From the NCBI GenBank assembly GCA_037834085.1, contig JBBMKC010084974.1, positions 1 through 27,581 on the forward strand: 27,581 nucleotides of DNA, in the 5' to 3' direction. This document shows, in pieces, positions 1 through 12,400 of the stretch; position 1 is the stretch's first letter; every line of letters begins with the position of its first letter. A program made the translations under genes and the position numbers. This stretch comes from Bipalium vagum. Taxonomy: Eukaryota > Platyhelminthes > Tricladida > Geoplanidae. The notes below the pieces were generated by a model that had not been told where the DNA came from, ran no database searches, and saw only the letters and a program-made list of their open reading frames with translations.

Positions 1-283
1 ATACCAAAAGGATCACAACTCGTTCAACATTAAGCAGAAGTAAATTGTGTAGTCACTTGTATTATTATTATCATTATTATTATCAGTATCGAAAACGATT
101 TATACTCTGTGAGCACAGGAGTATTAAATCTAAATTCTATTAAACTCAATAATCAAGCACAGTTGCGCAATCTTTGCTGATTGACGTAGCTTTTAATTAA
201 CCATTTTCTTCCAAGTAAATACTCGGTGCTTCACCGTAGATCAAATAATTCTTTTTGTTATTTCCATTATTTCTTGTTTTTTA
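1..283. other. AT-rich DNA, no gene seen
   Basis: It contains a short ATT microsatellite (about 61-87) and otherwise mixed AT-rich sequence. It could be the 3' part of a transcript entering from the left, given the AATAAA at 404, but no coding frame is visible. Confidence 0.4.
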
Positions 284-354
284 AAGTTTACACAGCCGCA
301 AGCTGGTAAACTTCCTGAGGGCTTTAACACACTAGGTTAAGCCTGTGTTTAAAG
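284..354 (+). other. Two adjacent hairpins upstream of a poly(A) signal
   Basis: AAGTTTAC (284-291) pairs with GTAAACTT (306-313), continued after one bulged A by CAGC/GCTG around a CGCAA loop: a 12-bp stem. Next to it GGCTTTAAC (320-328) can pair with GGTTAAGCC (336-343 region, one bulge), or alternatively CTTTAACACA (322-331) with TGTGTTTAAAG (344-354). An AATAAA lies at 404-409. This is more ordered and GC-richer than its surroundings and may be the 3' end of a transcript or a structured RNA. Unidentified. Confidence 0.45.
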
Positions 355-2700
355 ATTCTGTAGATCAGCAGCAAAACTAATTAATCTTTGTATTACAATT
401 TTCAATAAAGATTTTGCTATTAAAATTTGAGTTATCTTAGTTCATTTACATTTTTCTTGTGATCGATTTATCGAAACATATTTTAGATCTTTTCATATGA
501 TAGGATGTTTAATCCTCAGAAAATATTTTCTTTAAAATGTTAATGTTGAAGCACATAATCACATTGTTTATTTATCATCTGAAACTATTTCTATATTTTG
601 TCTTTTTCTAAAATTTTCTAAAGTTTTTTCATAAAAATGAATTATTTAATAATATGAAAAGGAAATCACCAATTCAATCATTATTTCTTTTAGCTTCTTT
701 CTTTTTTCTATATTAAATTTTATGTATAATTTTAGTCAAGTTGATTGTTTTAAAACTATTTTTTATTAATCTTCTTTAATATCATTTCATGAACTAAATA
801 CCAATCTAAAATTGAACCTTCTATTATATAATTATTTGTATTAAACTTGGTTAACATTAATTTTTCTGAGAAGATTTTTAAAGTATTATTTATATTTTTT
901 GTTTTATATTTGTTATTTTATTATATATTTCTATTTCCGTGGACAATTGATATTTCTTCACTTCTTCCTTGTTCTATTAATAATAAATAATAATGTTTTT
1001 TCTTTATAATATTTGGAATTTACCTTACTGAATTTTAATCCACAATTTCAACTTAATCTTGGAGCAGCATAACAATAACATAAATCAATATCAAAATACT
1101 TTACACATTTTTCTCTTATATTTTCCACAAAATTGGTTAAAATTAAAATATCTAATTTCATTTTAATGTAAAGTTTTTGCTTAAACATATTTTTATATTA
1201 ATAAAGTTTCTGTAATCTTCTAAAAATAGTTGATACTCTTTGCCTAAAATATGTAAATGTTTAAAAATTGAATCAAGACTATTTTTGGAGGAATACCACT
1301 CTTATAATAATGATAATAATTTTTCCTAAAATACCATTCTGTCAACAAGGTAGAACACGATATACAAGTTATGTAAGACACCCAGGTCTTATCTTGCTAT
1401 CCCACTTTAAATCTAAAATAGACTTAAAAAATATATCTAATTTAGCTCGTTAGCTTTTTTCTGGTCTGCTATTGTGAAAGAACCACAAATATGACAGAAA
1501 TAGTTAAGTTTGTTCTTGCAGTTTTTTGGCATTTTCAATAAGTGCTCATTAATAAAGAATATTTAAGCAATATTTTTAAGTTTCATGGTATAATTTATGA
1601 TCATCATCTAGACGTACCACCATCATAATTTATATACCAAAATTCATGATTTTAAATGTACTTCCCGAAAAACATAGATGTATCTCAGATACATAAAGGC
1701 TGTAGACCAGTGTAATTTATTTACTTTATAAAATTTTTCTCCATGAACATAATCATAAGTATAAATTACTTTCTTAGGCTCAAGTTTCTTGTAATAAAGA
1801 TTATATTCCTTTAATATTTCATATTTAGATGTACTTTTCAATATTTTACATATTTTTTCAATTGACATTGTAGAATCAATTATTCTTAATCTAAAAATCT
1901 AATATTTTTAAAGCTAAAACTAATATAAATTCCATTATATTTTTAATTTGATAAGAAAGTTCCTTTGTAATATCTTTAAAGAATAAGTGGAAATAATATT
2001 TACTCAGATTATAAAAATAAAATTAAATAATTAAATTTTTAATACTTTTATCATTTATATTACATTTATTATGCGCTGCTCCTCTATATCTTCCGTTTAA
2101 AAATCATAATCTAGAACTTTATTATCTTCTAAATCTAATTGCCAATATATACATTTTCTGAAATTTGAATAAGTGATTTTTTCATTTTCAGATATACAGG
2201 TACCTTTTAATTATTGCATGAAACTTTCTTAGGCATAATTCAGGATTAAGTTTCATTTTATTAAATATTATTAACAAAATAAGCAAACTATATTTATAAA
2301 CGATTATCAATACAATAAGAATTAAAATTACATTAATACAACTTTCATATCAGTAATCACCAGGTGATGGGACCTGCTCAAAATAATATGCAATAATTAA
2401 AAGCCACTCTGTAGTTATTCTATTTTTATAATAATTACTTGCTTTTATTACTGTTTGATATATCATTATTTATTTTATTAATGCAATAAGTAAAATCATC
2501 TAAAACGTTTTCTCCATAAAATTCAAAATATTTATATTCATATAATTCAGAATACTTCGATTTAATATAAGTTCCTACAGCCAAATAAAGTTGTCAATTT
2601 TTTATTATTTGAAATATTTTTATTTATATTTGTGTATTATAAAATTCAAAATCACTATATATTACAAATGATATTTTATTTCTAAAACAATGATTTTATT

Positions 2701-3664
2701 GGGTTAGCCAAGGACATATCCTTACCAACCCTTGTAAAAGTAGAAGTATGGTAGAGACCACAACAGGGTTTAGGTTGATTATTATCAATTAATTATTAAG
2801 ACCACAATAGGTTCAGAAATAAATTAATAATTATTATTATTAATTAAATTAATTAAGAAGTACATCCAAATAAAAATTGGGCAATTAATTATTTCTAAAA
2901 AGAATCTAATCTTGACAATCGCGAACCTAAATTGCCAAGATTAGATCAGGGTCCGCAAGAAGGGACCGATTTAGAATTATCAAGCTAAAAAAAGGGAATT
3001 GACATTCCCCATTGATAAAGCTGGTCTACGATTGATTGATCGTATGATCAGAATAGTTTATATAAAGAGTTGGAATCCGCAGTGGATTGCCACAGAATTG
3101 AGATCGAGAACTATTGCTATTATTTTTATCGTCGGAAGATTATTGCTAGAAGAAGAATTATTGCTATTGCGTCGGAAGATTATTGCAAGGAGGAGAACCA
3201 TTAACATTTGCTATTATCTGAAGATTGCTGTAATTCATATTGATGCCCTATATGCGACAGGAGCACACGACGGGTCCTGTGCGGTTAGAGGGTTTCTGAT
3301 CGGACCGGATTGGGCTCAGCTAACCACCCTTTGGACCTGTCGTTCACCAGTGGTGAGAATATTTAAATTTTATTCATTTGTTTTTCTTTCTTTTTAAACA
3401 ATTATTTGATCTTAACATTTAATTATTTGATTATTGATTATTTTAATTATTCGATTTTTAGTGTAACAATATTTGATTATTCTTTTTGTGTAAGAACACT
3501 GACATTCACTGATTATTTGATATTTCTCGTTTGTATTGTTATTTTACAATAAAGTGTTCTTCATAATTGTTTGATTCATTTATTTGCGTACACGTCCAGG
3601 TTAAGTGAAGGGGTCAGTCATTTTTGCGAGCTAGTGTTACGACAGGGTTCATAGTGAGTTAATA
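2701..3664 (+). repeat. Dispersed repeat, longer copy; possibly LTR-derived
   Basis: The first about 340 bp and the last about 20 bp are closely matched at 26665-27004, so this is a repeat family rather than unique DNA. It lies inside the DNA polymerase B fossil, so it is the younger insertion. Inside are a TATA-like TTTATATAAAG (3058), a GC-rich patch (3245-3355), an AATAAAG (3549) and two imperfect copies of a roughly 40-bp unit around CGTCGGAAGATTATTG (3130 and 3170). A TATA box followed by a poly(A) signal suggests an LTR, but ends of TG/CA type and a target duplication are not clear. No protein is credible. Confidence 0.65.
2904..2946 (+). repeat. Hairpin inside the dispersed repeat
   Basis: ATCTAATCTTG (2904-2914) pairs with CAAGATTAGAT (2936-2946). 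The same stem, one base pair longer, is kept in the second copy at 26844-26888 although the loops differ between copies, which hints that the structure matters to the element. Confidence 0.6.
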
Positions 3665-5010
3665 ACTAAAAACACTTTTATAATTTACAAAAATCTTCTT
3701 TAGGAAAGATAGATTTTACCTATTTTTGTTCTTGACATAATCTAATATATTTATAAAGTAGATTTTGTGATTTATATGAATTTAAATAATTAAGACAAAT
3801 ATTATTATTAAATTTATATGAAAAAATATATTCATATTTTTACATAATACATAATTATTATTCTATAATAATAAACTATATTTCCTTTCTTCTATAGTTA
3901 GATAAGGTATAAAAAGTTCACGATTGATTGATGATATTGTTTTTTTCATTTTTACTATTTCCTGATAATTTAAATACATTTACACTTGTATTATTTTAAT
4001 TATTAATATTTTTATATTTTCTAATTTCATGAAAAAAATTAGATAAATTTAAATTTATTTCATTCATATACGGAACACCATTTTTTACTCTATCTTAATG
4101 AGATTCTGTAGGATGTAGATAAGCAATAACAGAATAAACCAAACATTTTAAATCTTTTTTTAATGTTAACAATATATCTTGTAGAATAAAATGGTAATTT
4201 AAATTATGAAAAACCAATTGAACTTTGATATTTAAATAAATCTAATCTAATTAATTTAATATTCTAGAAATTTCATCTTAATTCTGTATATTTTTTTCTA
4301 TATACTTATTTATTTGATCTTAATTTGAAAAAAAAGATGCTTTTTTATTTCTTCCTTCAAATTTTTTTCTGATTTAAAATAATATGAATATATTAATTCC
4401 TGCTGTTATCCAGAAATATCCCTTTCATAATTATATTGTATTAATATATAATATTTAAATTTATTATTTACTTCAAGATATCTTTCTAATGTTTTCATTA
4501 ATTTTTTTTTACAATTGTCAATATTTTTGTTATTAATTTCTTTACTTAATTCGATTTTATTATCTGTAAATTTTTTTAATATTATAATCCTATTTTTCAA
4601 ATTCATCATGAAAGATTTCTTTATTAAAATCAGGATCATTAGTTCTATATTTTGATAGAACTAAATAAATATTTTTATATAATGTTGTTCATTATTTTTT
4701 AATTGTTCATTATGATTTTTTGATTTTAAATAACTTAGTAATTTATTTTTGTTTTGAAAATTTCTTTCACAGATTTCAAATTTAAATTTCTTTTTAATCT
4801 CTATTTTATTGGCTGTTCTTATAAACTTTTCTGTACTTATGGACGAGTTCCTTTTATCAATGTTTTCTTCGTTGTTCTCGATTTTGTTTGTTGTCCTTGT
4901 TTTTTCACGTTTTATCGTATTTTCACGATGAATTTTATTATTTTTAGAGATAATTTTCAAAATAATTTTCAAAACTATTTTTGAGCCATTTTCTAGGAAA
5001 ATAAATTGAT

Positions 5011-5166
5011 TGATGGATATAACAATATGGGTATATAAGTAGAGTAAAAACGACTAGTAAAAACTACCGACCCAGCGGCCAACTGTGAGTTATGATCTCA
5101 ACTGCCAATAAACATATGTGGGTTTAGATCTACATTTGTTATAATACAAATAAAGTCTTTATAACA
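5011..5166. other. Short TATA / poly(A)-signal module, unclassified
   Basis: On the plus strand TATATAAG (5032-5039) is followed by a GC-richer core (ACCGACCCAGCGGCCAACTG, near 5067) and two AATAAA signals (5107-5112 and 5149-5154), ending TTTATAACA. It begins TGATGGATATAACA, reminiscent of short Copia-type LTRs. It also sits directly at the upstream edge of the minus-strand polymerase fossil, so it could instead belong to that element's end. No flanking duplication found. Confidence 0.3.
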
Positions 5167-5169
5167 GAG

Positions 5170-6236
5170 TTTTTTTTTATTAATGAATCTTGGTTTATTA
5201 ACATATAACACTTTTATAATCAGATTTAAAATATTAATATTGATTTCGATTGCTAACCATCAATCTACTTGTATTTAATTAGAGGCTAATAGACAGCGTT
5301 CCTATCGCTTGGATTACAAACTAAAGCTGAAAATTTGACTCTACATGCTAAGCATTATTAAGCCATATGTTATGAAAGTCTTATAATAGTTTTGAGTCAA
5401 ATTTATACTTTAATTTAGATGTAATTGCGAACTTATAGTTGATTAGAGTAACATATTGGTTAAAATAGAATTTGACATTTTTCAACCAATTCTATTTAAT
5501 ATTATTCAGGCTATATTGTGAGAATAATTAAAAATATATTTTTTATAGTTCTGGAACAAATATTTTATCAATACATTTGTACAGAAAAATGACTATAAAG
5601 CAGTTCATGTCAAAGATTGAAAACAAATTATTGAAAATCTCAAATATCTTATCTATTATTTAAATTAACGATAAATTTATCAGTCTTAGTAAAGGATTTT
5701 TAAGAAGTCTAAAACTAAAATTGTAACATTGAAGCAGAAATTTTTACTTAAATCACATGAGTTTAACAATATTAAGCAGGCAGTAATTAATAAGTATAAC
5801 CAATAGCAAATTCTTATTAAGTTAAATTAGTTTAATAAACTAATTTTAGTGAAACCAAATCAGCAGCAATAATTAATTGCATATTTAATATAATAATATT
5901 AAAAATTAAGAATTCATATGTTAATATATATGATTAATTTTAACTTTGGCGAATGTGTTTTAATTAATAATAAATTTGTTCCTAATATTATGTGTTTACA
6001 TATTTATTACGTGTTATTTTTATAAATGCTTTTTAAAATAAATATTTAATTTTATTATTTTCTCAGTTTTGCACTTAAAGACACTATTTGCCATAATTTC
6101 AAACATATTAAACATTATTGATAACATCCCAAATTAAAAGGATAATTTTTCCATGCCAAATTGCCAAATTGGCATGTTTTGCAATTATTTTTGATAAAAT
6201 TAGCCAAACCATAATTTCATTGTTATTAAATTTTAG
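5170..6236. other. AT-rich non-coding DNA, probably mask intron
   Basis: No coding frame. It holds an 11-bp inverted repeat (5331-5341 with 5394-5404) and two competing short hairpins (5455-5461 with 5484-5490; 5462-5472 with 5488-5497). Since the exon at 6237 starts at an acceptor, this is most likely the 3' part of a long intron that would also contain the mobile fossils to the left. Confidence 0.5.
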
Positions 6237-6406
6237 GCAGAAACCTTTAGTAAAAGCGATCTGTATGTTGCACAATCAAATTTTAAAAAATTATTGGAAG
6301 TAGCACTGTCCACTGAAATCGCAAGCGACCAACCTTTGGATGATCCGAAAATCTTGCAGAAAATCCAAGAAATGACAAACGCAATCAGCGAGCCGATCAC
6401 AAATTG
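6237..6406 (+). CDS. mask: mask exon A (first visible), N-terminal helical segment
   Basis: The exon follows an acceptor, TTATTAAATTTTAG, and ends at a GTAAATG donor, leaving two bases of a split codon. It encodes 56 residues including SNFKKLLEVAL and a predicted helical stretch. This matches the segment just before the first ankyrin repeat in ANKHD1, which has a comparable SNFKLLLETA. A TAG lies in frame immediately upstream and the only ATG comes late (codon 46), so this cannot be the first coding exon; at least one upstream exon is missing or unrecognised. An alternative acceptor four bases downstream (TTTTAGGCAG) is possible. Confidence 0.72.
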
Positions 6407-9400
6407 GTAAATGAAATCAAATGCCTCCAAAATATATCGATATTTAATTCACTCTGTCTTCCTTTTCAGTTACCTGGTTCCTCTTTTGTTTAGGGACTGT
6501 TCCGAAGGTAATTACGAGGCCGTGAAGGACCACATCAAAAGTTGTTGCGACGTGAACGAAATCGGCCTTGATGGCGAGACTCCCTTGACATGCGCAATCA
6601 ACGCCAAGAATTACGACATAGTGGAACTCTTGCTGAAATCAGGAGTAATATTAATAATCGATTTCTACAACGATATTTATATATCGACAGATTTTTTAAC
6701 AAAAAAACATTTATAATTACAGGCCGATCCCAATCTGCGACCAGAAAAAGTTGAGTCTACCCCGTTGATGGATGCCTCGAATTTCGGCTACAACGAGATC
6801 GTCCACTTGCTGCTTGAGTATGGAGCCAACTCCGACACAAAATCCGCAACGAACAACACTGCGTTGCATTACGCAGCGTGCGGTGGCCATTCGGAATGCT
6901 GTCGATTGTTGCTCGACTATTCCACGGACCGCCATGAATTGTTGGAGGTTCAGAATGAAAACGGGCATACAGCACTCATGGAAGCGGCGACCAGTGGGTT
7001 TTTGGAAACGACAAAGTTTTTCGTCCAGAATGGTGCCCAGATCAATACTCCATCAGCAGAGTTCAAAGAGACTGCCCTAACTTTGGCCAGTTATAAGGTT
7101 TTTATTTATTTATAAATTGCCTTTTGTCAGTCAATAATAATATTTTTTGTATTATAATTTCAACAAATATCTTGTCAAAGCAGTTAAAACATGTACATAA
7201 ATTTCTCATGGTCAATGATCTTTAAAATTTATTTTATTGATTTATTTGTTTTATCGATTTTTAAATAAATTTTCAGTTTTGATTGTAAGAGTTAAAAACA
7301 ATGACAGACTCTAAATTTCATACCCTATCTTCCATTTTGTTAATCCTTTAAATTATACATTATTGATTTATTGAACATTATTTTTTTTTGTTAATTTTTA
7401 TTGATTTTGTAATCTCAACAAATCTCCATATGAGGAGAGTTAAAAGCCGACAGCGTTTTCTCTCTCTATCTTCCCATTTTAACTTATCTAAATCATTTAA
7501 ATTTTGTTTATTGATTTATTTAAATTTTGAAAAATCGATTTTTTAAACAATATTTAATTTTTAATCGATCGCAGAATAATTATCCCTCTTTCAATCTCTG
7601 GTGGGCCTTATGATTTTATTGATTAAATTAAATTTTAAAAGGGTTAGTCTAATTTAAATCTATTCGACTTTGTGGAACAACACGACTCAATAGAAATCAT
7701 TTCACAATATATTTATTGATTTAAGTATATGAAAATCAATTTCAATTCTTCATGTAGAATTTCATTTTTATTGATTAGATCCAAAAATAAATTGATTCCA
7801 TCGTCATTAAAAAAATCAGAGAGGAATAATTTTACTAGGATTCTAGAAAAAATGATTTCCATTGATTTTCATTTACCTATATTATTTGTGATGGTGGATT
7901 TGCTTTTATTGATTGATTAATGTTTAAAACTTTACATTAATACAATCAATCGATCATATTTTCTATAATCAGAGTATAGATTCTCAAGGTGCCTTATTGA
8001 TAATAATAATAATAATAATAGTCATTTGATTCAATGAATATTCTAGTTCCGGAACTTTTTTTCTCGTCTCTCCAGGACTCTAGAACTGGGTTTCTTGTTT
8101 GAATTTTATTTTTTTAAAAAATTTTATTTAAAAAAAATTTAAAAGTCAAACCAGTTTGATATTTTATTTGAAAACGTTTGTTTTCTTTTTTTGGGAAAGG
8201 GGGAATACAAAACATTTTACACTTTGTTTTTTCCTGTTCGTGAGATTTGTTTCTATTTTCCAAAGTTGATTGATTTCTGTGCCAAATTATCTTGTGTTTG
8301 TGATGATGACAGAGCTGGATTGTGCCACTGTGCGTCGTGTGTATGCATTTTGATAATAACACCATCCCTCTCTTTCTCTGTAAATATAAAAAATTTGATT
8401 CTCTCTCGTTTTATTTTTGGTTTTTGGAATCCTAGAGCCTGACATTTCACAGATAGAATTTCAATTTGCACAATATCACTGTCGATTTTAATTTATTTTC
8501 GTTAAGTGTTGGATAAATTGAAAAATCGTGTCTGGATTTGTGTTTCTTCATTTTCCTAAAGCGTTTTTAAAACATGTTTTCTTACTCCACCGTAAAATGA
8601 CAATGAAGAAAAGAGAAAGAGTATTATTATCTTATTATTGATTTGTTTTAGAAAATATTTAGTATCTGCTTCTTTATTTTAAAAAAAAGTGAATAAGAAA
8701 GATCAATTTTGAAATATTATCTATTTATTATTGATTTTGTTATAACTATTGATTTATTGATTTATTTTAATATTTTTTAATTTTTAGTATTTCGCGTCCT
8801 TCCTTTTTTGATAGTTTTTCCATTATTTCCACCTACCATTATTCCACGCCCACCACCACATATTGTCGACCGGATTTCTTAAATGTATATTTCTCGTTGA
8901 AGGAAAGCTTCAAGATAAAAGGCAGATAGCTAGCCAATTTTAATAAAATAATTATTTTTCTTATTTATATCATATGTATAACTTTATAAAAATTGCTATG
9001 GAAATGATGTGTAAATAAATAAAAATTCTCTTTGAATTGGAAATTGATTAATTTTCGTCTCTCAATTATCGATAATCTTTAACTGAAAAATAAAGTCTGG
9101 AAATTATTTTTCCATAATTCTCTCTGTATTCACAATTTTTTTTACTCTTTAAAAATTGTAAACTCTGCCTTGCTCTTTCTTTTTTGTGTTGTTTCTAACT
9201 GATAATGTTTTTGATAAAATTAAAGAATTGTGTGCCTTTTTCTTTCGCCTTTCTCATTTTGAAATATATTTCAATTGTAATTTCAATGAATTTTTTCATA
9301 AATAATTCCTTTAGTCGTCTTTTTAATTAATAATATTAGAGATAAAATTGATATTGCTTGATACTTTAAAATTGGACTCTGATTTTCTAAAATTGGAAAG

Positions 9401-12400
9401 ATTCTGATTTTTATTTATTATCTATAGTTTTTATAGAGATAAATTTAATTTTAAATAGATTATAAATTTTCACTATATTATTATTATGTCTATCAACAAT
9501 TTCATTGACAGTGACAAGATATCCATTTAAAATCAAACGACAAAACGTCTTTTATCCTATACTATGAAAAAATGTTATTTGAAAAAAATCAATATCTTGA
9601 CTGTTTTGATTTTCTCAAACTTATTTTCTAAGAAAAAGATAAAATTTCAAATGCTACCATCGATTTATATTCACTTTTAATTTTTAAAAATTATATTCTA
9701 AGAATATAATTAAAAAATTAACATTAGATTTGATATCGATTTTATTATATTACATTTTCGAATATTGATTTTTATGAGACTAACAAAAAATATTTAACTC
9801 GATATATTGATATATTTAAACAGAAATTATTCTGATTTTAAAATCATTGGAAAAAATCTTTAGAAAATATGATTTTTATTGATTAATTTTTGTGAAATAC
9901 TTCTATTATTGAAAATTATTTTGGGTGCAATATTGATTTAAATTGGGAAATATTTAGTTTGCTAAAAGAAACAATCGTAGTTTTTCAAGAAATCTCTGTT
10001 TTAATAAAAGAAATAAAGAAAATAGAACTCTTTAACAATACATATTATCGATTATAACAGTGATCGATTTTTTCACTAAAGTGTGATTGAAAAGTATTAA
10101 ATAATTTTCAAAGAAAAGACGAGATAATTTTTTATATTTGGAGCATCATATTACGCTTGATAAATAAAATTGTAACACATGTAAAGATTTTTTGTATGGT
10201 GTTTGTGCTCAATGGTATGGTCTGTGATCTCCATGGCTACATGATATGAGTTAAAAATCTGAATTGAGAAACGACAAGAAGCTTGCACAAAATAAAACAT
10301 TGCAAAATCCGATCTTTGAATCGATTAAATTAATAACGCTTCTTTTTCTTAAAAACCAGCCCTTCAGTCCTGAAAATCAACTGGCTTCTTATTCCTTTCA
10401 CAGCACAACTTCTCTTTCTTTTCGTTAGCACAATCGAAAGATTGTCGTTGCAATTGATCTAATCAATTTTCAATCTAACTTAATTAAGTAACTTAAAATC
10501 GATTTGATTACGATTTTGTGGTGATGTAACGTCGTTGATATATTATTTACTGTATTCTATTTTGGCTTGGTAGCTGTTACTCATGAGAAATTAATTAACT
10601 GTAGAATGTATCTAATTATATCGAAAAACGGTGACAAGCGCTGATGCTTACTAGGCGCGCGCGCTGTCGATCCAGTCACTTCTCGGCTACACTAAATCGG
10701 TAGATAATACTGGCAGGATAAACTCATTTCACACATCTTTTTCATTGTAAATTGTTGTAGAATTTTATTTCAATTCAATAAACCATTGTTCAGTTCTATG
10801 ACTTGGTACTAATTTCAAATCAAATTTTGATTTTATTAATAAAATGTGACATAAATCACTCAATCTTTGATTTGACTCAAAAATCGATAGGAAAAATCAG
10901 AATTTAATCTCACTGTTGTAAAATCAATAAAATAATTTTTCTTGAAAATTATTAATATTTTGTTGAAAATTCTTTAATATCACAAGAAATAGGAGGCGGA
11001 CCTTTGAATGGGTCATGTAAGGCATAATGTAACATGTTATAGAAGATTAAGTAAAAAGAGATAAATTGTGTGTCAGCGATATTCTGTAACAAAACTGACA
11101 TGTCTGTGATTGGTGCGTGAGATTTTCGTTATAATTGGCATTAAATTTATTATAAACAATCAATTAATTACTCATGTTATATCACACTCGATCACTTCCT
11201 CAACAGATTAGATATCAATAATAATATTATTATTATTAAATAATTAATCAATAATAGTAAAATATTCAATTCGGTTCATTTTGATAATCACATTTTTGAG
11301 CTTCTTATAATATGGAGCTTTAATAGAAAAAAAATAGAAAAAGTAAAAAATTCATGATTAGTGAAGTTAATTAATTTGAAAGATTACTTTTCATAAAATA
11401 TAATTTGAAAATAACAGAAGTGAAATTGTTTTTAATGTATTTTTGGTATCGATTGTTATATGGGTATATGGATTTCTTAAAACACTCAATTATTAATTAT
11501 TACACCCTGGCTGCTATGGTTGATGTTTGTGTTCTAGTTAATTGTTATTAATTGTTTAATCAATTTTAAGCAACATAAGCGTTCAAGAGACTTAGCTAAG
11601 ATGAAAAAATAAATCTAAATAATAAAGATAAAGTAATAATAATCGATAAAATGAATAGTTTTTTATATTTCTTTTCACACTGTAATTAGGATTGTCATTA
11701 GTCCGATGTTTAGTTGCAAAGTTTCTATTTTCTTTTTCTATATCAATTAAAACAAAGATTTTCTCAGAAAAATCGATTTTCAATATTTTTTGATAATTCT
11801 TCATCTACATTGATATCAATTGATTTATTAATTATTTTGTATACAATCTAAAGATTTTTGTTTCCTTCGCTATAAAAGTGAAAGTCGGTCATGGAAATAT
11901 TAAAATTATTATTATGTGCCAGGGTTACAGTGACATTGTACAGTTTCTCTTGGAAGCGGGGGCGGATCATGAACACAGAACAGACGAAATGCACACAGCA
12001 TTAATGGAAGCTTCCATGGAAGGTCATATTGAAGCAGCGAGAGTGTTACTAGATTACGGTGCCCAAGTCAACATGAGAGTTGACAGTTTCGAATCGCCGT
12101 TGACATTAGCTGCGTGCAGCGGACACACCGATCTTGCCGGTTATCTTATTAGTTATGGAGCCGATATCGAAGAGGTCAATGATGAGAGTTATACACCCCT
12201 CATGGAAGCCGCAAGAGAAGGTCATTTGGAAACCGTTGTTATGTTACTGGCTTTAGGTAAGTTTTTGTTCTTTATGATGGACGAAAAAAAATCAATTATA
12301 TTATCTTTTTAACAAAGGAGCCCAAATCAATCGTGTAACAGAAGAAACCCAAGAAACAGCAATGACTCTGGCAGCGTGTGGTGGCTTTTACGATATAGTT

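Larger units (their letters stand above)
930..4990 (-). mobile_element. Fossil protein-primed DNA polymerase B element (Polinton/adintovirus type)
   Basis: Recognisable protein remnants run along the minus strand in the expected order. An N-terminal part with a C2H2-like finger lies at 4661-4972, followed by a second N-terminal part at 4406-4639. A segment with the family's characteristic ALHP-like block is near 3890-4170. Near 2000-2080 lie RGAAHNKCN and NLSKYYFHLF, the exonuclease-domain signature of these polymerases. Traces of the following polymerase region lie near 1644-1868 and 930-1110. This combination is known from arthropod elements of the Polinton/adintovirus kind. The copy is thoroughly broken, with many breaks, and is clearly old. 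No capsid, integrase or terminal inverted repeat is seen. The 2701-3664 repeat is inserted within it. Its left limit is uncertain. Confidence 0.68.

Noticed and set aside
2999-3397. 132-codon plus-strand open frame inside the dispersed repeat
   Set aside because: It starts at TTG, has no domain-like composition, overlaps an internal tandem duplication and does not continue in the second repeat copy.
6411-6716. Start of mask at the ATG at 6411
   Set aside because: The first residues come from the intron ahead of the acceptor at 6469. The exon at 6237-6406 matches the family N-terminal to the ankyrin block and joins in phase, so this ATG is intronic.
8045-8060. Heat-shock-element-like TTCCGGAA palindrome in the intron
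   Set aside because: Only two adjoining units fit the consensus. It is too short to support a regulatory call.
8114-8471. Several 70-80 codon frames on both strands in the large intron
   Set aside because: They overlap one another on opposite strands, have no domain, and no splice sites fit the neighbouring mask exons.
11878-11922. Coding start at the apparent ATG at 11878
   Set aside because: These codons precede the splice acceptor at 11922; the ankyrin repeat continues from the exon ending at 7097.
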